Below, piece by piece: positions 32,993-41,560 of a stretch of DNA of 42,407 bases; the stretch's first letter is position 1, and each line of letters opens with the position of its first letter. Both the position numbers and the translations under genes were made by a program. This DNA comes from Opitutia bacterium. Its GTDB lineage: Bacteria > Verrucomicrobiota > Verrucomicrobiae > Opitutales > UBA953. The notes below the pieces were generated by a model that saw only the letters and a list, made by a program, of their open reading frames with translations, had not been told where the DNA came from and did not search any database. Where the stretch lies: contig SFEJ01000017.1 in the NCBI GenBank assembly GCA_004558035.1, positions 1 through 42,407 of the forward strand, given 5' to 3'.

Positions 32993-35254
32993 ATGGCAGA
33001 CAAGAAAAAGGCAAAGAAACCGGTTCCCGCCCGTCCGGCGGCGAAATCCGCTCCGGCTAAGAAAGCTTCCGCGAAAAAGCCGTCCGCGCCCGCGAAATCG
33101 GCGGCGACGAAGAAGGCTCCCGCGAAGTCTGCCGCGAAAGCGGTTCCCGCCGGAAAAGCCGTCGCGAAGCCCGCCGCGAAAAAGAGCGTTCCCGCCAAGA
33201 AGCCCGCGCCGAAGGCCAAGGCTCCCGCGAAGAAACCCGCTGCGCCCGTCAAGCCGGCGGCGAAGAAAGCCGTTCCCGCGAAGACGCCCGCGCCGAAGGC
33301 TCCCGCGAAAAAAGCCGTCGCGAAGAAGCTTCCCGAAAAGAAGCCCGCTCCCAAGGCCGCCGCGCCCGCGAAGCCGCTCCCGCCGAAAAAGGCCGAAGCG
33401 CCCGCTCCCGCGCCCGAGCGCAAGGAACCGGCGCACGAGGTGAAATACGCGCCCGACCGCTCTTCCGTGCTCACGTCCGCGGAGATCGCCAAGCAGCAGA
33501 AAAAGCAGCGCGAGGACGCGAAGAAGATCAAGGAAATTTCCGAAAAGACGCACTTCGATTCCAACGTCGCCGCCGTGCTCGACCAGAACGAGATCAACGC
33601 GCGCATGCACGATCTGCGGGCGCTGTCCAACCAGCAGGGCTACGTGACGATCGAGGACATCAACAACACGATTCCCGCGACGGCGACTTCGCCGGAAGCC
33701 TTCGAAAAGATTCTCGACCTGCTCGCGAATCTCGACATCAAGATTCTCGAAGCCGAAGACGTCGCCGCCTACAAGACGAAGCTTTCCTCCGAAGAGGAAG
33801 AGGCGCTTCGCTCCGTGCAGGTGGACATTCTCGACGACCCCGTGCGCATGTATCTGCGCCAGATGGGACAGGTGCCGCTGCTCAACCGCGACGAGGAGAT
33901 CTCGATCTCCAAGAGCATCGAGGAAGCCGAGTCGCGCGCGCAGGACGCGCTCTGCTCGATCTGGGTCACGCTCCCGCCGCAGCTCGAAGTCGCCCGCCGC
34001 CTCAACGCGCGCGTTGAACGTTTCGACCGCGTCGTGCTCGACAAGAAGGTCGAGTCCCGCGACGCCTACTACAAGCAGCTGCCCAAATCCATCGCCGCCG
34101 TCGAGGCGATTTCGACGAAGCTCGACAAGGCGTGGATGGAATACATCGGCGGCCCGAACGAAGAGACGCGCCGCCGCGGCTACGCGCGCTTCATCAAGCT
34201 GCAGAAGGACATCCGCCCGCTGCTGCGCAAGTTCTGCTTCAAGATGAAGGTGCTCGAGGAATGGCTCACGTCCTTCAAGCCCGTCATCGACACGTTCCGC
34301 GAATACGTTTACCAGCTTCACCTGATCGAGCGCAAGGACCGCCACGCGCGCAAGCTCGACCCGAAGGAGATCAAGACCAAGCTCGAGGCGCTCGAAAAGC
34401 AGTACCGCATCGGCGGCGAAGAGCTCCTCGACATCTACAAGGAAGTCCGCGCCTGTCTGCAGCAGGCGCACCGCGCGAAGACAAACATGGTCGAGGCGAA
34501 TCTGCGCCTCGTCATCTCCATCGCGAAGAAATACACGAACCGCGGGCTCTCGTTCCTCGACCTCATTCAGGAGGGCAACATGGGGCTGATGAAGGCGGTC
34601 GAAAAATTCGAATACCGCCGCGGCTACAAGTTCTCGACCTACGCGACGTGGTGGATCCGCCAGGCAATCACGCGCTCCATCGCCGACCAGGCGCGCACGA
34701 TCCGCATTCCCGTGCACATGATCGAGACGCTCAACAAGGTCATGCAGGTGCAGAAGCAGCTCTTCCAGGAACTCGGCCACGAGCCGACGCCGGAGGAAGT
34801 CGCCAACGAAATGCAGATGCAGGTGGACCGCGTCCAGCAGATCATGAAGATGGCGCAGCAGCCGATTTCGCTGCAGAGCCCCGTCGGCGACGGCGACGAC
34901 ACGAGCTTCGGCGACTTCATCGAGGACAAGGCGGCGGAAAATCCCTACGACATCGCCGCGACCGCCCTGCTCCGCGAAAAGATCATCGAAGTGCTCCAGT
35001 CGCTGACCGAGCGGGAACGCGAAGTCCTCACGTACCGCTTCGGTCTCAAGGACGGCTATTCCCGCACGCTCGAGGAAGTCGGCAAGCTCTTCAAGGTCAC
35101 GCGCGAGCGCATCCGCCAGATCGAGGCGAAGGCGCTCCGCAAGATGCGCCACCCGGTCCGCCTCCGCCAGCTGCACGGCTTCTTCGAGGCGGGCGACCAG
35201 GACGTTTCCGGGCCGAGCTTCCGGCAGTTCGCCAAGGACGACGGCGCGGCGTGA
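32993..35254 (+). CDS. rpoD: Primary sigma factor RpoD with a histone-H1-like N-terminal extension
   Basis: A 753-residue group-1 sigma-70. Residues of about 1-147 are almost only Lys, Ala and Pro (repeats of PAKK, AAKK, KKAVPAK), like the tails of histone H1 or chlamydial Hc2. Region 1.1 follows (QGYVTIEDINNTIP), then region 1.2 (DDPVRMYLRQMGQVPLL), the non-conserved region, and region 2 (EANLRLVISIAKKYTNRGL, DLIQEGNMGLMKAVEKFEY, FSTYATWWIRQAITRSI). Regions 3 and 4 end in TLEEVGKLFKVTRERIRQIE. All core motifs for promoter melting and -35 binding are intact. The start is well fixed by the dnaG stop just upstream. The basic tail would bind DNA non-specifically. Confidence 0.97.
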   Translation: MADKKKAKKPVPARPAAKSAPAKKASAKKPSAPAKSAATKKAPAKSAAKAVPAGKAVAKPAAKKSVPAKKPAPKAKAPAKKPAAPVKPAAKKAVPAKTPAPKAPAKKAVAKKLPEKKPAPKAAAPAKPLPPKKAEAPAPAPERKEPAHEVKYAPDRSSVLTSAEIAKQQKKQREDAKKIKEISEKTHFDSNVAAVLDQNEINARMHDLRALSNQQGYVTIEDINNTIPATATSPEAFEKILDLLANLDIKILEAEDVAAYKTKLSSEEEEALRSVQVDILDDPVRMYLRQMGQVPLLNRDEEISISKSIEEAESRAQDALCSIWVTLPPQLEVARRLNARVERFDRVVLDKKVESRDAYYKQLPKSIAAVEAISTKLDKAWMEYIGGPNEETRRRGYARFIKLQKDIRPLLRKFCFKMKVLEEWLTSFKPVIDTFREYVYQLHLIERKDRHARKLDPKEIKTKLEALEKQYRIGGEELLDIYKEVRACLQQAHRAKTNMVEANLRLVISIAKKYTNRGLSFLDLIQEGNMGLMKAVEKFEYRRGYKFSTYATWWIRQAITRSIADQARTIRIPVHMIETLNKVMQVQKQLFQELGHEPTPEEVANEMQMQVDRVQQIMKMAQQPISLQSPVGDGDDTSFGDFIEDKAAENPYDIAATALLREKIIEVLQSLTEREREVLTYRFGLKDGYSRTLEEVGKLFKVTRERIRQIEAKALRKMRHPVRLRQLHGFFEAGDQDVSGPSFRQFAKDDGAA

Positions 35255-35294
35255 AATCCATTTTATCTTCAACCCTTAAAAACATAAAACCATC

Positions 35295-36221
35295 ATGATG
35301 AAAGTTGCTATCATCGGCGCGGGCGGACGCGTGGGATCCAACGCCGCCTTCGCGCTCCAATGTTCCGGCGTCGTCAGCGAAATCGTCTGTCTCGACGTCA
35401 ACCAGGCCATGGCGGAAGGCGAAGCCCTCGACCTGCTCCACGGCGCGCCGCTCTGCGGCGACCAGATCATCCGCGCGGGAACGTACGCCGACTGCGCGGA
35501 CATGGACTGCATCGTCATCACCGCGGGTCTGCGCCGCAAGCCGGACGAATCCCGCCTCGACCTCATCAACCGCAACGTCTCCCTCTTCCGCAACATTCTC
35601 GGCGAAATCAAGAACGCCGGTCTGAAGCGCGACGCGATCGTGCTCGTCGTCTCCAATCCGGTGGACATTCTCACGCAGCTCGCCGTCGAATTTCTCGGTC
35701 TTCCCGCGCAGCAGGTGCTCGGGCTCGGCACGGTGCTCGACACGTCGCGTTTCCGCGCGCTCATCGCCGATTCGCTCGGCGTCGCGCCGACGCAGGTGGA
35801 CGCGCTGATTCTCGGCGAACACGGCGATTCGATGCTTCCCGTGTGGTCGTCCGCGACGATCGCCGGTCTGCCGCTCGCGAAGTTCAAGAACGTCACACCC
35901 AGCTGGCAGAACCAGATTTTCGACCGCACGAAAAAATCCGGCGCCGAAGTCATCTCCCGCAAGGGCGGCGCGGGCTGGGCCGTCGGCACCTCGGTGCGCG
36001 CCGTCGTGGACGCGATCGCGCTCGACCGCAAGTGCATTCTGCCGGTCTCCTCGCTCGTGGACGGGCCTTACGGCATCCGCGGCGTCTGCATCAGCGTGCC
36101 GACGGTCGTCGGCCGCGCGGGCGTGATCCGTCACCTCGAAATCGAGCTTTGGCCGAAGGAAATGTCCGCGCTTCAGGCGTCCGCCGCGAACCTGAAGAAC
36201 ACGCGCGCGACGATCAAATAA
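35295..36221 (+). CDS. mdh: Malate dehydrogenase, lactate-dehydrogenase-like type
   Basis: NAD-dependent dehydrogenase of 308 residues. The Rossmann motif is IIGAGGRVGSNAAF. The substrate loop reads AGLRRKPDESRLDL: the position that is Gln102 in lactate dehydrogenases is Arg, the residue that selects the malate/oxaloacetate carboxylate. The active-site His lies in LGEHGDSMLPVWS, and Asp/Arg in LDTSRFR. It therefore belongs to the LDH-like MDH group. Two ATG codons in a row start the gene (35295, 35298). A strong terminator follows at 36246, so it is probably a single-gene unit. Confidence 0.88.
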   Translation: MMKVAIIGAGGRVGSNAAFALQCSGVVSEIVCLDVNQAMAEGEALDLLHGAPLCGDQIIRAGTYADCADMDCIVITAGLRRKPDESRLDLINRNVSLFRNILGEIKNAGLKRDAIVLVVSNPVDILTQLAVEFLGLPAQQVLGLGTVLDTSRFRALIADSLGVAPTQVDALILGEHGDSMLPVWSSATIAGLPLAKFKNVTPSWQNQIFDRTKKSGAEVISRKGGAGWAVGTSVRAVVDAIALDRKCILPVSSLVDGPYGIRGVCISVPTVVGRAGVIRHLEIELWPKEMSALQASAANLKNTRATIK

Positions 36222-36245
36222 TCGCGCTCCCGCAGCGCGCGCAAG

Positions 36246-36285
36246 AAACGCGTTCCCGCCTCGCCCGCGGGAACGCGTTTTTTTT
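36246..36285 (+). terminator. Terminator after mdh built from an inverted motif pair
   Basis: AAACGCGTTCCCG (36246-36258) and CGGGAACGCGTTT (36268-36280) form a perfect 13-bp stem around a 9-nt loop, ending in eight Ts. As at 15209, the stem core is the dispersed GCGTTCCCGC motif. Confidence 0.93.
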
Positions 36286-36337
36286 GAGGGAATTCGGCGT
36301 CGGCGGGAACGCGGACCTTCTCCGCGCTCCTCGAAAT

Positions 36338-36356
36338 TTCTAACGCGATTCTAACG
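36338..36356 (+). promoter_or_regulatory. Pho-box-like direct repeat upstream of pstC
   Basis: TTCTAACG at 36338-36345 and again at 36349-36356, exactly 11 bp apart, the spacing at which PhoB/PhoP response regulators bind tandem half-sites. It lies 46 nt before the pstC start. Confidence 0.55.
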
Positions 36357-36401
36357 ATTCCCGAATGCGGACCAAATGCGCGCGCGTAAAATCGTGCGGA
36401 C

Positions 36402-37325
36402 ATGATCAAGACGGATGATTTCTTCAAGGCGGGAACGCTCGCGTGCGCGGGGCTCATGGGCGTGCTCGCGGTCGCGTTCTTCTTTCAGCTCTCCGCGAGT
36501 TCGGCGGACGCGTGGCGGGAATTCGGCTTCGGCTTTCTCTGGTCGAGCGAATGGGATCCGGTCGCGGACCGCTACGGCGCCCTGCCCTCGCTGGCGGGAA
36601 CGCTGCTCACGACGGCGATCGCACTCGTCGTCGCGTTGCCGCTCTCCTTCGTCTCCGCGCTTTACCTGACGGAGGCGCATCCCGCGGTCGGCAGGGTGCT
36701 CGGTCAGGCGATCGACCTGCTCGCGGCGATTCCGAGCGTCATCTACGGCATGTGGGGCTTTTTCGTGCTCGTGCCGCTGATGCAGAACCACGTCAAGCCC
36801 TTCTTCACGGAGACGCTCGGCGCGGGCGAGCTTCCCGTCGTCGGGCGTTTTCTCGGCACGGATTCGAGCGGCTACGGCTTTCTGACGGCGGGGCTGATTC
36901 TCGCGCTGATGATTCTGCCGTACATCTGCGCGATCATGCGCGACGTCTTCAAGATGACGCCGCCGATGCTGCGCGAATCCGCGTTCGGCGTCGGCTGCAC
37001 GCGTTGGGAGACGGCGAAGGACATCGTGATGAAATACGGGATACGCGGGCTGCTCGGCGGCGTTTTCGTGGGTCTCGGGCGCGCGCTCGGCGAAACGATG
37101 GCGGTGCTCTTCGTCATCGGCAATCTGATGGAAATCCCGAACGGCGTCTTCGACGCGGGAACGACGATCGCGGCGACGCTCGCCAACAACTTCGCGGAAG
37201 CGCAGGGGCTGCAGCAGAGCGTGCTCTTCGCGCTCGGACTGATCCTGCTTTCGCTCTCGTTCGCGATTCAGGTCTTCGCGCAGTATTACCTGCACAGGAC
37301 TTCCGCCAAGCGCGGCGAACGCTGA
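36402..37325 (+). CDS. pstC: Phosphate ABC transporter permease PstC
   Basis: Inner-membrane subunit of the high-affinity phosphate importer, 307 residues with six membrane helices. The family signature SEWDPVADRYGALPSLAGTL opens the transport domain; the EAA loop is visible in ESAFGVGCTRWETAKDIV followed by GLGRALGETMAVLFVIGN. The gene is intact. Unusually, no pstS, pstA, pstB or phoU is next to it: upstream is a terminator and downstream, after 194 nt, an SNF2 helicase. The other components must be elsewhere on the chromosome. The two TTCTAACG repeats upstream suggest phosphate control. Confidence 0.95.
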   Translation: MIKTDDFFKAGTLACAGLMGVLAVAFFFQLSASSADAWREFGFGFLWSSEWDPVADRYGALPSLAGTLLTTAIALVVALPLSFVSALYLTEAHPAVGRVLGQAIDLLAAIPSVIYGMWGFFVLVPLMQNHVKPFFTETLGAGELPVVGRFLGTDSSGYGFLTAGLILALMILPYICAIMRDVFKMTPPMLRESAFGVGCTRWETAKDIVMKYGIRGLLGGVFVGLGRALGETMAVLFVIGNLMEIPNGVFDAGTTIAATLANNFAEAQGLQQSVLFALGLILLSLSFAIQVFAQYYLHRTSAKRGER

Positions 37326-37402
37326 ACGGCGGCGCGCCGCGACGCGCGGAAAAGCGCGTTCCCGTCGCGCCGCGGAAGCTTCGCGCGCAGCGACGAACCC
37401 TC

Positions 37403-37434
37403 GAGGTCATGAAGTTCCGCAGCTTCATGGCCTC
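37403..37434. repeat. 12-bp inverted repeat between pstC and the helicase gene
   Basis: GAGGTCATGAAG and CTTCATGGCCTC around an 8-nt loop (one mismatched position). It could terminate pstC despite lacking a T-run. The arm resembles the GAGGTTATGAAG arm of the repeat at 8682-8803. Confidence 0.65.
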
Positions 37435-37519
37435 GCGGCGCGCCTTGACTTCATGCGTTCCCGCGCGAATAAAAGCTTGTCGGGCGCGCGGGAAGATTGT
37501 CCAATTATCCGCTTTATTC

Positions 37520-40066
37520 ATGTTTTACGTGCCTCCGACGAAGAAAAGCTATTCGCTCAGCGCCCTCGCGCGCTGGGGCGAACGCCTCGCGACGGAGCCG
37601 AACGCGCGCTGGGAGAGCTTTCTCGTCAACGGATTCCTCGAAAGCGGCAGAGCGCTCTACCGCGAAATTCCGCATCCCGTGGAGATTTTTCTGGAGGATT
37701 CGTCCGCTTCCGTCCAGTTCCGCACGGAAGCCGACGGCGACGTGCACGTCTTTTTTTCGACGGACGAACGCGGTTTCCTGCATTGGCGCACGTCGCTGGA
37801 AAGACGCGAAGCCGCGGCGCCCTTCGCCGTCGCCGCCATGTACTTCATCGAAGAATTCGTCGCGGAGGAATTTCCTGGCGTTCCCGCCGAAGCCGCCGCG
37901 CCGAAGCCGCCGCCCGCTCCCGCCGAGACGAACGCGGACCAGACCGCCGAAGCTATCCCCGAAGACGTTCCCGCGCGGGCGCTCGCGCTGCGTTTCTTCG
38001 TCGGCGCGACGAGCCTTTCCTTCGAAACCGCCTGGATCGATCCCGCGACGGGCGCGCGCGTTCCCGCGCTCGGGGAAAAGGCGCTTCCCGCGACGCGCCT
38101 TTCCAAGGCCGAGCGCGAGCAGCTGCTGCGTCTCGCGACCTTCGCCCGGCGCGCCTACTTCTCCTACGACTCCGCGCGCGCGCGCTACGCGATTCACGGG
38201 CACGCGCAGATTTCCGCCTTCGTCAACGCGCATTTCGACAAGTGGCGGGAACGCTTCGTCGCGGACAATCCCGAGTTCGCCGACGTCTTCCGCGCCGAAC
38301 CGCGCGAGCTCGACGCCGAGGCGAAACTGAGCGCGGATTCCGCCGACGCCTTTTCGCTCCAATGGCGTTTCGAGCTCGACGGCCGTCGTCTCTCGCCGGA
38401 AGAGGCGGGCGTCGTCATGCGCCACGCGGACGAATCCGTCTTCCTGCCCGGGCGCGGCGTCGTGCGCATCCGCGGGAAGGCGCGGAAATTCATCGGCGAC
38501 TGGCCCGACGTCGCCTCGCACGGCATTCCGATCTACACGCTGCTCTCGCTCTTCCGCAGCGCCGACGCGTTCCGCCTTTCTCCCGACGCGAAGCTGCTCG
38601 CGTGGCGCAGAAAATTTCTCGAAGAACCGAAGCCGCCGGCGGGCCTGCCGGATTTTCTGCGTCCGTATCAGGCACGCGGCGTCGCGTGGATCCGGCAGAT
38701 GTTCGACCGCGGCGCGCACCCGCTCGTCGCCGACGAAATGGGGCTCGGCAAGACGGTGCAGGTGCTCGGCGCGCTCGCGCTCGACACGCGCAAAAACGCG
38801 ACGGCGCTCATCGCCTGCCCGGCGTCGGTCGTTCCCGTCTGGCGCAACGAAATCCGCAAATTCTACCCGCAGTTCACGGTCTCCGTGCTCGGCGCGGAAA
38901 AGAAGGCGTCCGCCCCGCGGGAACGCGCGCGCATCAGCCTCGCGAGCTACGGCATGCTGCGCCGCAACGCGGCGAAGATCGCGCGGAGGAAATTCGCCTA
39001 CGCCGTGCTCGACGAGGCGCAGTTCATCAAGAACCCGCAGACGCAGATCGCGCGCGCCTGCCTCTCCATCAACGCCGAACACCGGCTGGCGCTGACGGGA
39101 ACGCCGATCGAAAACCGCCATCTGGATCTCTGGACGCTGTTCCGCTTTCTGATGCCCGGCCTGCTCGGCAGACGCGCGGAGCTCGAAAACGCGCTCGCGC
39201 CGGATTCCGATTCGCGCGAAGAAAATCTGGAAAAGCTGCGCACGCAGATCGCGCCCTTCATCCTGCGCCGCACCAAACGCGAAGTCGCCGAAGAACTGCC
39301 GGAAAAGACGCAGAACGTGCTTTTCTGCCCGATGCTCGAACGCCAGCGGGAACGCTACGAAGCGCTCGTGCGCGCGGGACTGGACGAATTCCGCGCCGGG
39401 AACGCCGCCGGCGGAGGCGTTTCCGCCGCCGACGCGCTGCGCGGAAGCCCGACGCACCTGCTGACGCTGCTGATGCGTCTGCGCCAGGCGGCGTGCGATC
39501 CGGGACTGCTGCCGGGCGGAGCCGATTCGCCCTACGCCGATTCGGGCAAGATTTCGGCGCTGCTCGACCGCGTCCAGGAAATCGCGGACAACGGCGGAAA
39601 AATCGTGATCTTCAGCCAGTTCGTGATGTTCCTCGAACGCGTCCGCGGCGCGCTGCGGGAACGCTTTCCGGAAATGCCGCTGTTCACGCTCACGGGCAAG
39701 ACGCCCGACCGCGAAACGCCCGTGCGCGCCTTCCAGACGGCGAGCGGCTCGGCGATTTTTCTCGTCAGCCTGCGCGCCGGCGGCACGGGACTCACGCTGC
39801 ACAGCGCGGAATACGTCTTCCTGCTCGACCCGTGGTGGAACCCCGCCGTCGAGGAACAGGCGATCGACCGCGTGCACCGCATCGGCCAGCAGAAACGCGT
39901 CTTCGTGTACCGCATGGTCTCCGCGGGAACGATCGAAGAGCGCATCGAGCAGCTCAAGCGCCGCAAGCGCGAAATTTTCGACTCGCTCGTCGGCGGCATT
40001 CCCGACATGTCGGACTGGGCGCGCCACTTCCCCTCGCTCGAATCCCTCATCGCCCTTTCGGAGTGA
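37520..40066 (+). CDS. SNF2-family DNA helicase/translocase
   Basis: An 848-residue protein. The first 370 residues are a variable N-terminal region with a Pro/Ala linker near 130. The SNF2 motor follows: ADEMGLGKTVQVL (Walker A, about residue 404), a CPASVVPVWRNEI segment, LDEAQFIKN (motif II, about 496), LTGTPIENRHLDLW (III), IVIFSQFVMFLERV (IV), SLRAGGTGLTLHSAEYVFLLDPWWNP (V) and QAIDRVHRIGQ (VI, about 780). All helicase motifs are intact. Bacterial SNF2 proteins remodel protein-DNA or polymerase complexes; some act in phage defence, but no defence partner is adjacent. The start at MFYVPPTKK was chosen because the open frame further upstream overlaps pstC. Confidence 0.93.
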   Translation: MFYVPPTKKSYSLSALARWGERLATEPNARWESFLVNGFLESGRALYREIPHPVEIFLEDSSASVQFRTEADGDVHVFFSTDERGFLHWRTSLERREAAAPFAVAAMYFIEEFVAEEFPGVPAEAAAPKPPPAPAETNADQTAEAIPEDVPARALALRFFVGATSLSFETAWIDPATGARVPALGEKALPATRLSKAEREQLLRLATFARRAYFSYDSARARYAIHGHAQISAFVNAHFDKWRERFVADNPEFADVFRAEPRELDAEAKLSADSADAFSLQWRFELDGRRLSPEEAGVVMRHADESVFLPGRGVVRIRGKARKFIGDWPDVASHGIPIYTLLSLFRSADAFRLSPDAKLLAWRRKFLEEPKPPAGLPDFLRPYQARGVAWIRQMFDRGAHPLVADEMGLGKTVQVLGALALDTRKNATALIACPASVVPVWRNEIRKFYPQFTVSVLGAEKKASAPRERARISLASYGMLRRNAAKIARRKFAYAVLDEAQFIKNPQTQIARACLSINAEHRLALTGTPIENRHLDLWTLFRFLMPGLLGRRAELENALAPDSDSREENLEKLRTQIAPFILRRTKREVAEELPEKTQNVLFCPMLERQRERYEALVRAGLDEFRAGNAAGGGVSAADALRGSPTHLLTLLMRLRQAACDPGLLPGGADSPYADSGKISALLDRVQEIADNGGKIVIFSQFVMFLERVRGALRERFPEMPLFTLTGKTPDRETPVRAFQTASGSAIFLVSLRAGGTGLTLHSAEYVFLLDPWWNPAVEEQAIDRVHRIGQQKRVFVYRMVSAGTIEERIEQLKRRKREIFDSLVGGIPDMSDWARHFPSLESLIALSE

Positions 40067-40141
40067 ACGCGCCCCCGCGCTCCCGCGGACAAAAACTTCT
40101 CAAACGCGAAGAAAACCGCAAAGTTAAAGAAAGTTTTGGGG

Positions 40142-40161
40142 AAGCGACATTCCTGTCGCTT
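40142..40161. repeat. Hairpin AAGCGACA-TTCC-TGTCGCTT
   Basis: Perfect 8-bp stem. The CA-TTCC-TG apex is conserved with the hairpins at 40254 and 40785 while the outer stem differs. Confidence 0.75.
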
Positions 40162-40253
40162 TATCGAAATCCACAGATGCAAATTTTCTCAAACGCAAAG
40201 AACGCGAAGAAAACCGCGAAGTTAAAGGATGTTAAAGAAAAGTTTTAGAGGAG

Positions 40254-40273
40254 AGGCGGCATTCTTGCCGCTT
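40254..40273. repeat. Hairpin AGGCGGCA-TTCT-TGCCGCTT
   Basis: Eight base pairs with one G:T. Same CA-TTCY-TG apex, different stem. Confidence 0.7.
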
Positions 40274-40500
40274 CATTGAAATCTGCAGACACAAATTTCT
40301 TCCCGCGGATCTCGCGGATTTCCGCAGATTTTCAGAATCCACGAATTGCACGAATTTCACGAAAAAGGAGGTAAGCGTCTCGCTTGCCCGCCGAAATCCC
40401 TTTCCGAAAACTCCTCTTTAAGCTTTAAGCTTTTTTTAACAGGGATTGCGGGGATTTTGAGGGATTTCTTCGGTCGAGGCTTTCTCGGAGCTTCTGCACT

Positions 40501-40595
40501 CCGCGTGAAACGCGGAACAAAAATAACAAGTGCGCGACGTCTCGTGAGATGCTCGCTTTGATGAGCCTCCGCATGAAATGCGGAACAAAAATAAC
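40501..40595. repeat. Two GAA-loop hairpins with a shared A-rich tail
   Basis: CCGCGT-GAA-ACGCGG (40501-40515) and CCGCAT-GAA-ATGCGG (40569-40583), each followed by AACAAAAATAAC. The stem differs at one pair with a compensating change, so the structure is kept. Confidence 0.75.
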
Positions 40596-40636
40596 CCTAT
40601 GCGGCGACGCCGCTTGGGGCCGAGCTCGAAAAAAAC

Positions 40637-40700
40637 GCGCCTGAAAGGCGCAACCGCCCCGCGGAAACGAAACGTCGCGAAAGTTGCGCCTTTCAGGCGC
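40637..40700. repeat. 18-bp perfect inverted repeat containing a third GAA-loop hairpin
   Basis: GCGCCT-GAA-AGGCGC-AAC at 40637-40654 is repeated exactly in inverted orientation at 40683-40700. Each arm is itself a hairpin of the GAA-loop type seen at 40501. Confidence 0.8.
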
Positions 40701-40784
40701 GGGCGGTGTGCGGGGCATTCCCCAAGCGCGCGCTTCGCGTCGCGCATGGGGTTACCTTTGTTTCGCCCCGCCGGGGCGTGGGGG

Positions 40785-40804
40785 CGAAGGCATTCCTGCC
40801 TTCG
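40785..40804. repeat. Hairpin CGAAGGCA-TTCC-TGCCTTCG
   Basis: Perfect 8-bp stem with the CA-TTCC-TG apex; the third member of the family in this gap. Confidence 0.75.
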
Positions 40805-40937
40805 TCCGTGCGGCATTCGATTTCCCGCGGACGTATTTTCGCCGCGCGGCGTTCCCGCGCTCCACGACGAAGACGTGGACGTCTTCGCCCCCAGAGGTTC
40901 TGCGGGAGATGTTCCCGCACGGCGCGCGGTCCCGCCG

Positions 40938-41531
40938 TCACGCGCACATGTCCACGAAGACCGAGACGCCGAGCATCACGAACCAGCCGATGAAATACGA
41001 GTTGTCGTCGCCGACGAGCCGCGCCCTCCGGTAGATATAGACGGGAACGAGCAACGCGCCCCAAAACCACGAACACGACGACGTGTCGAAGCCCTGCTTC
41101 TTCAGACGCGACTCGTCGATCGAGCAGAAAATCGAGTTCAGCACGCAGTACAGAAACGCCGACGCGCCCCAGCTCGACGCGCCGATTCCCGTCAGCAGCG
41201 TAATCAGCGAGCCCATGAGCGGCACGCAGGCGATGAGCCACGCGATGAGCCGATTCGTGCTCGCGTCTTCCGCCGAGACCCGAGGCGCCGCGGCAGTCTC
41301 CGCCGCGGCAGCGGGCGCGGAAACGCTTTCCGCCGCAGGCGCGACCGCTTCGGGCGCCGCCTCCGGCGCTCCCGCGTTTTCCGGCACGGGCGGCGGCGTT
41401 CCCGCGGAAGCGTTTTCCGCCGTCTCGACGTCGGTCGCGTTCCCGCCCGAGGGCGGCGTCACGGCGTTCCCGCAGCTCGGACAAAATTTGGCGCCGTCGG
41501 GAAGCGCATTCCCGCAATGCGTGCAAAACAT
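40938..41531 (-). CDS. Zinc-ribbon membrane protein of unknown function
   Basis: A 197-residue protein. The N-terminal zinc ribbon has CTHCGNALPDGAKFCPSCG (two CxxC pairs). Residues of about 27-85 are a low-complexity Ala/Pro/Glu linker. The second half has membrane helices (LIAWLIACVPLMGSLITLL, FWGALLVPVYIY, YFIGWFVMLGVSVFVDM). A Shine-Dalgarno AAGGA is present before the ATG. It is separated by 29 nt from the superinfection-immunity-like gene, which also carries a zinc ribbon, so the two were probably built from the same parts and may act together. Confidence 0.82.
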   Translation of the reverse strand: MFCTHCGNALPDGAKFCPSCGNAVTPPSGGNATDVETAENASAGTPPPVPENAGAPEAAPEAVAPAAESVSAPAAAAETAAAPRVSAEDASTNRLIAWLIACVPLMGSLITLLTGIGASSWGASAFLYCVLNSIFCSIDESRLKKQGFDTSSCSWFWGALLVPVYIYRRARLVGDDNSYFIGWFVMLGVSVFVDMCA

Positions 41532-41560
41532 AAAAAAATTCCTTCCTTTCTTTCAGATGT

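Larger units (their letters stand above)
40096..40300. repeat. Two diverged direct repeats of about 95 bp, each with an internal hairpin
   Basis: Both copies share, in order, CTCAAACGC, GAAGAAAACCGC, AAGTTAAAG, AGTTTT, a GC-rich hairpin with CATTC in its loop region, GAAATC, CAGA and CAAATTT. The first runs from about 40099 to 40188, the second from about 40189 to 40300. No coding potential. Downstream to about 40370 come degenerate short tandem units (CGCGGAT, CACGAATT). Confidence 0.7.
40067..40937. other. Repeat-filled gene-free stretch between the helicase and zinc-ribbon genes
   Basis: 871 bases without a credible gene on either strand. Besides the repeats listed separately it contains a TTTAAGCTTTAAGCTT run at 40417-40432 (a similar run is at 5339-5353) and GC-rich segments around 40700-40930 with copies of the GTTCCCGC octamer. 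No tRNA or known structured RNA was recognised. Confidence 0.7.

Noticed and set aside
36443..37519. Upstream extension of the SNF2 helicase
   Set aside because: It overlaps pstC out of frame and has shadow-type composition; a family-like start is at 37520.
40177..40248. Short Lys/Ala-rich peptide frame after the helicase
   Set aside because: It is the translation of the direct repeat, not a gene.
40067..40937. Possible CRISPR array
   Set aside because: The repeats vary in sequence and spacing and there are no regular spacers or cas genes.
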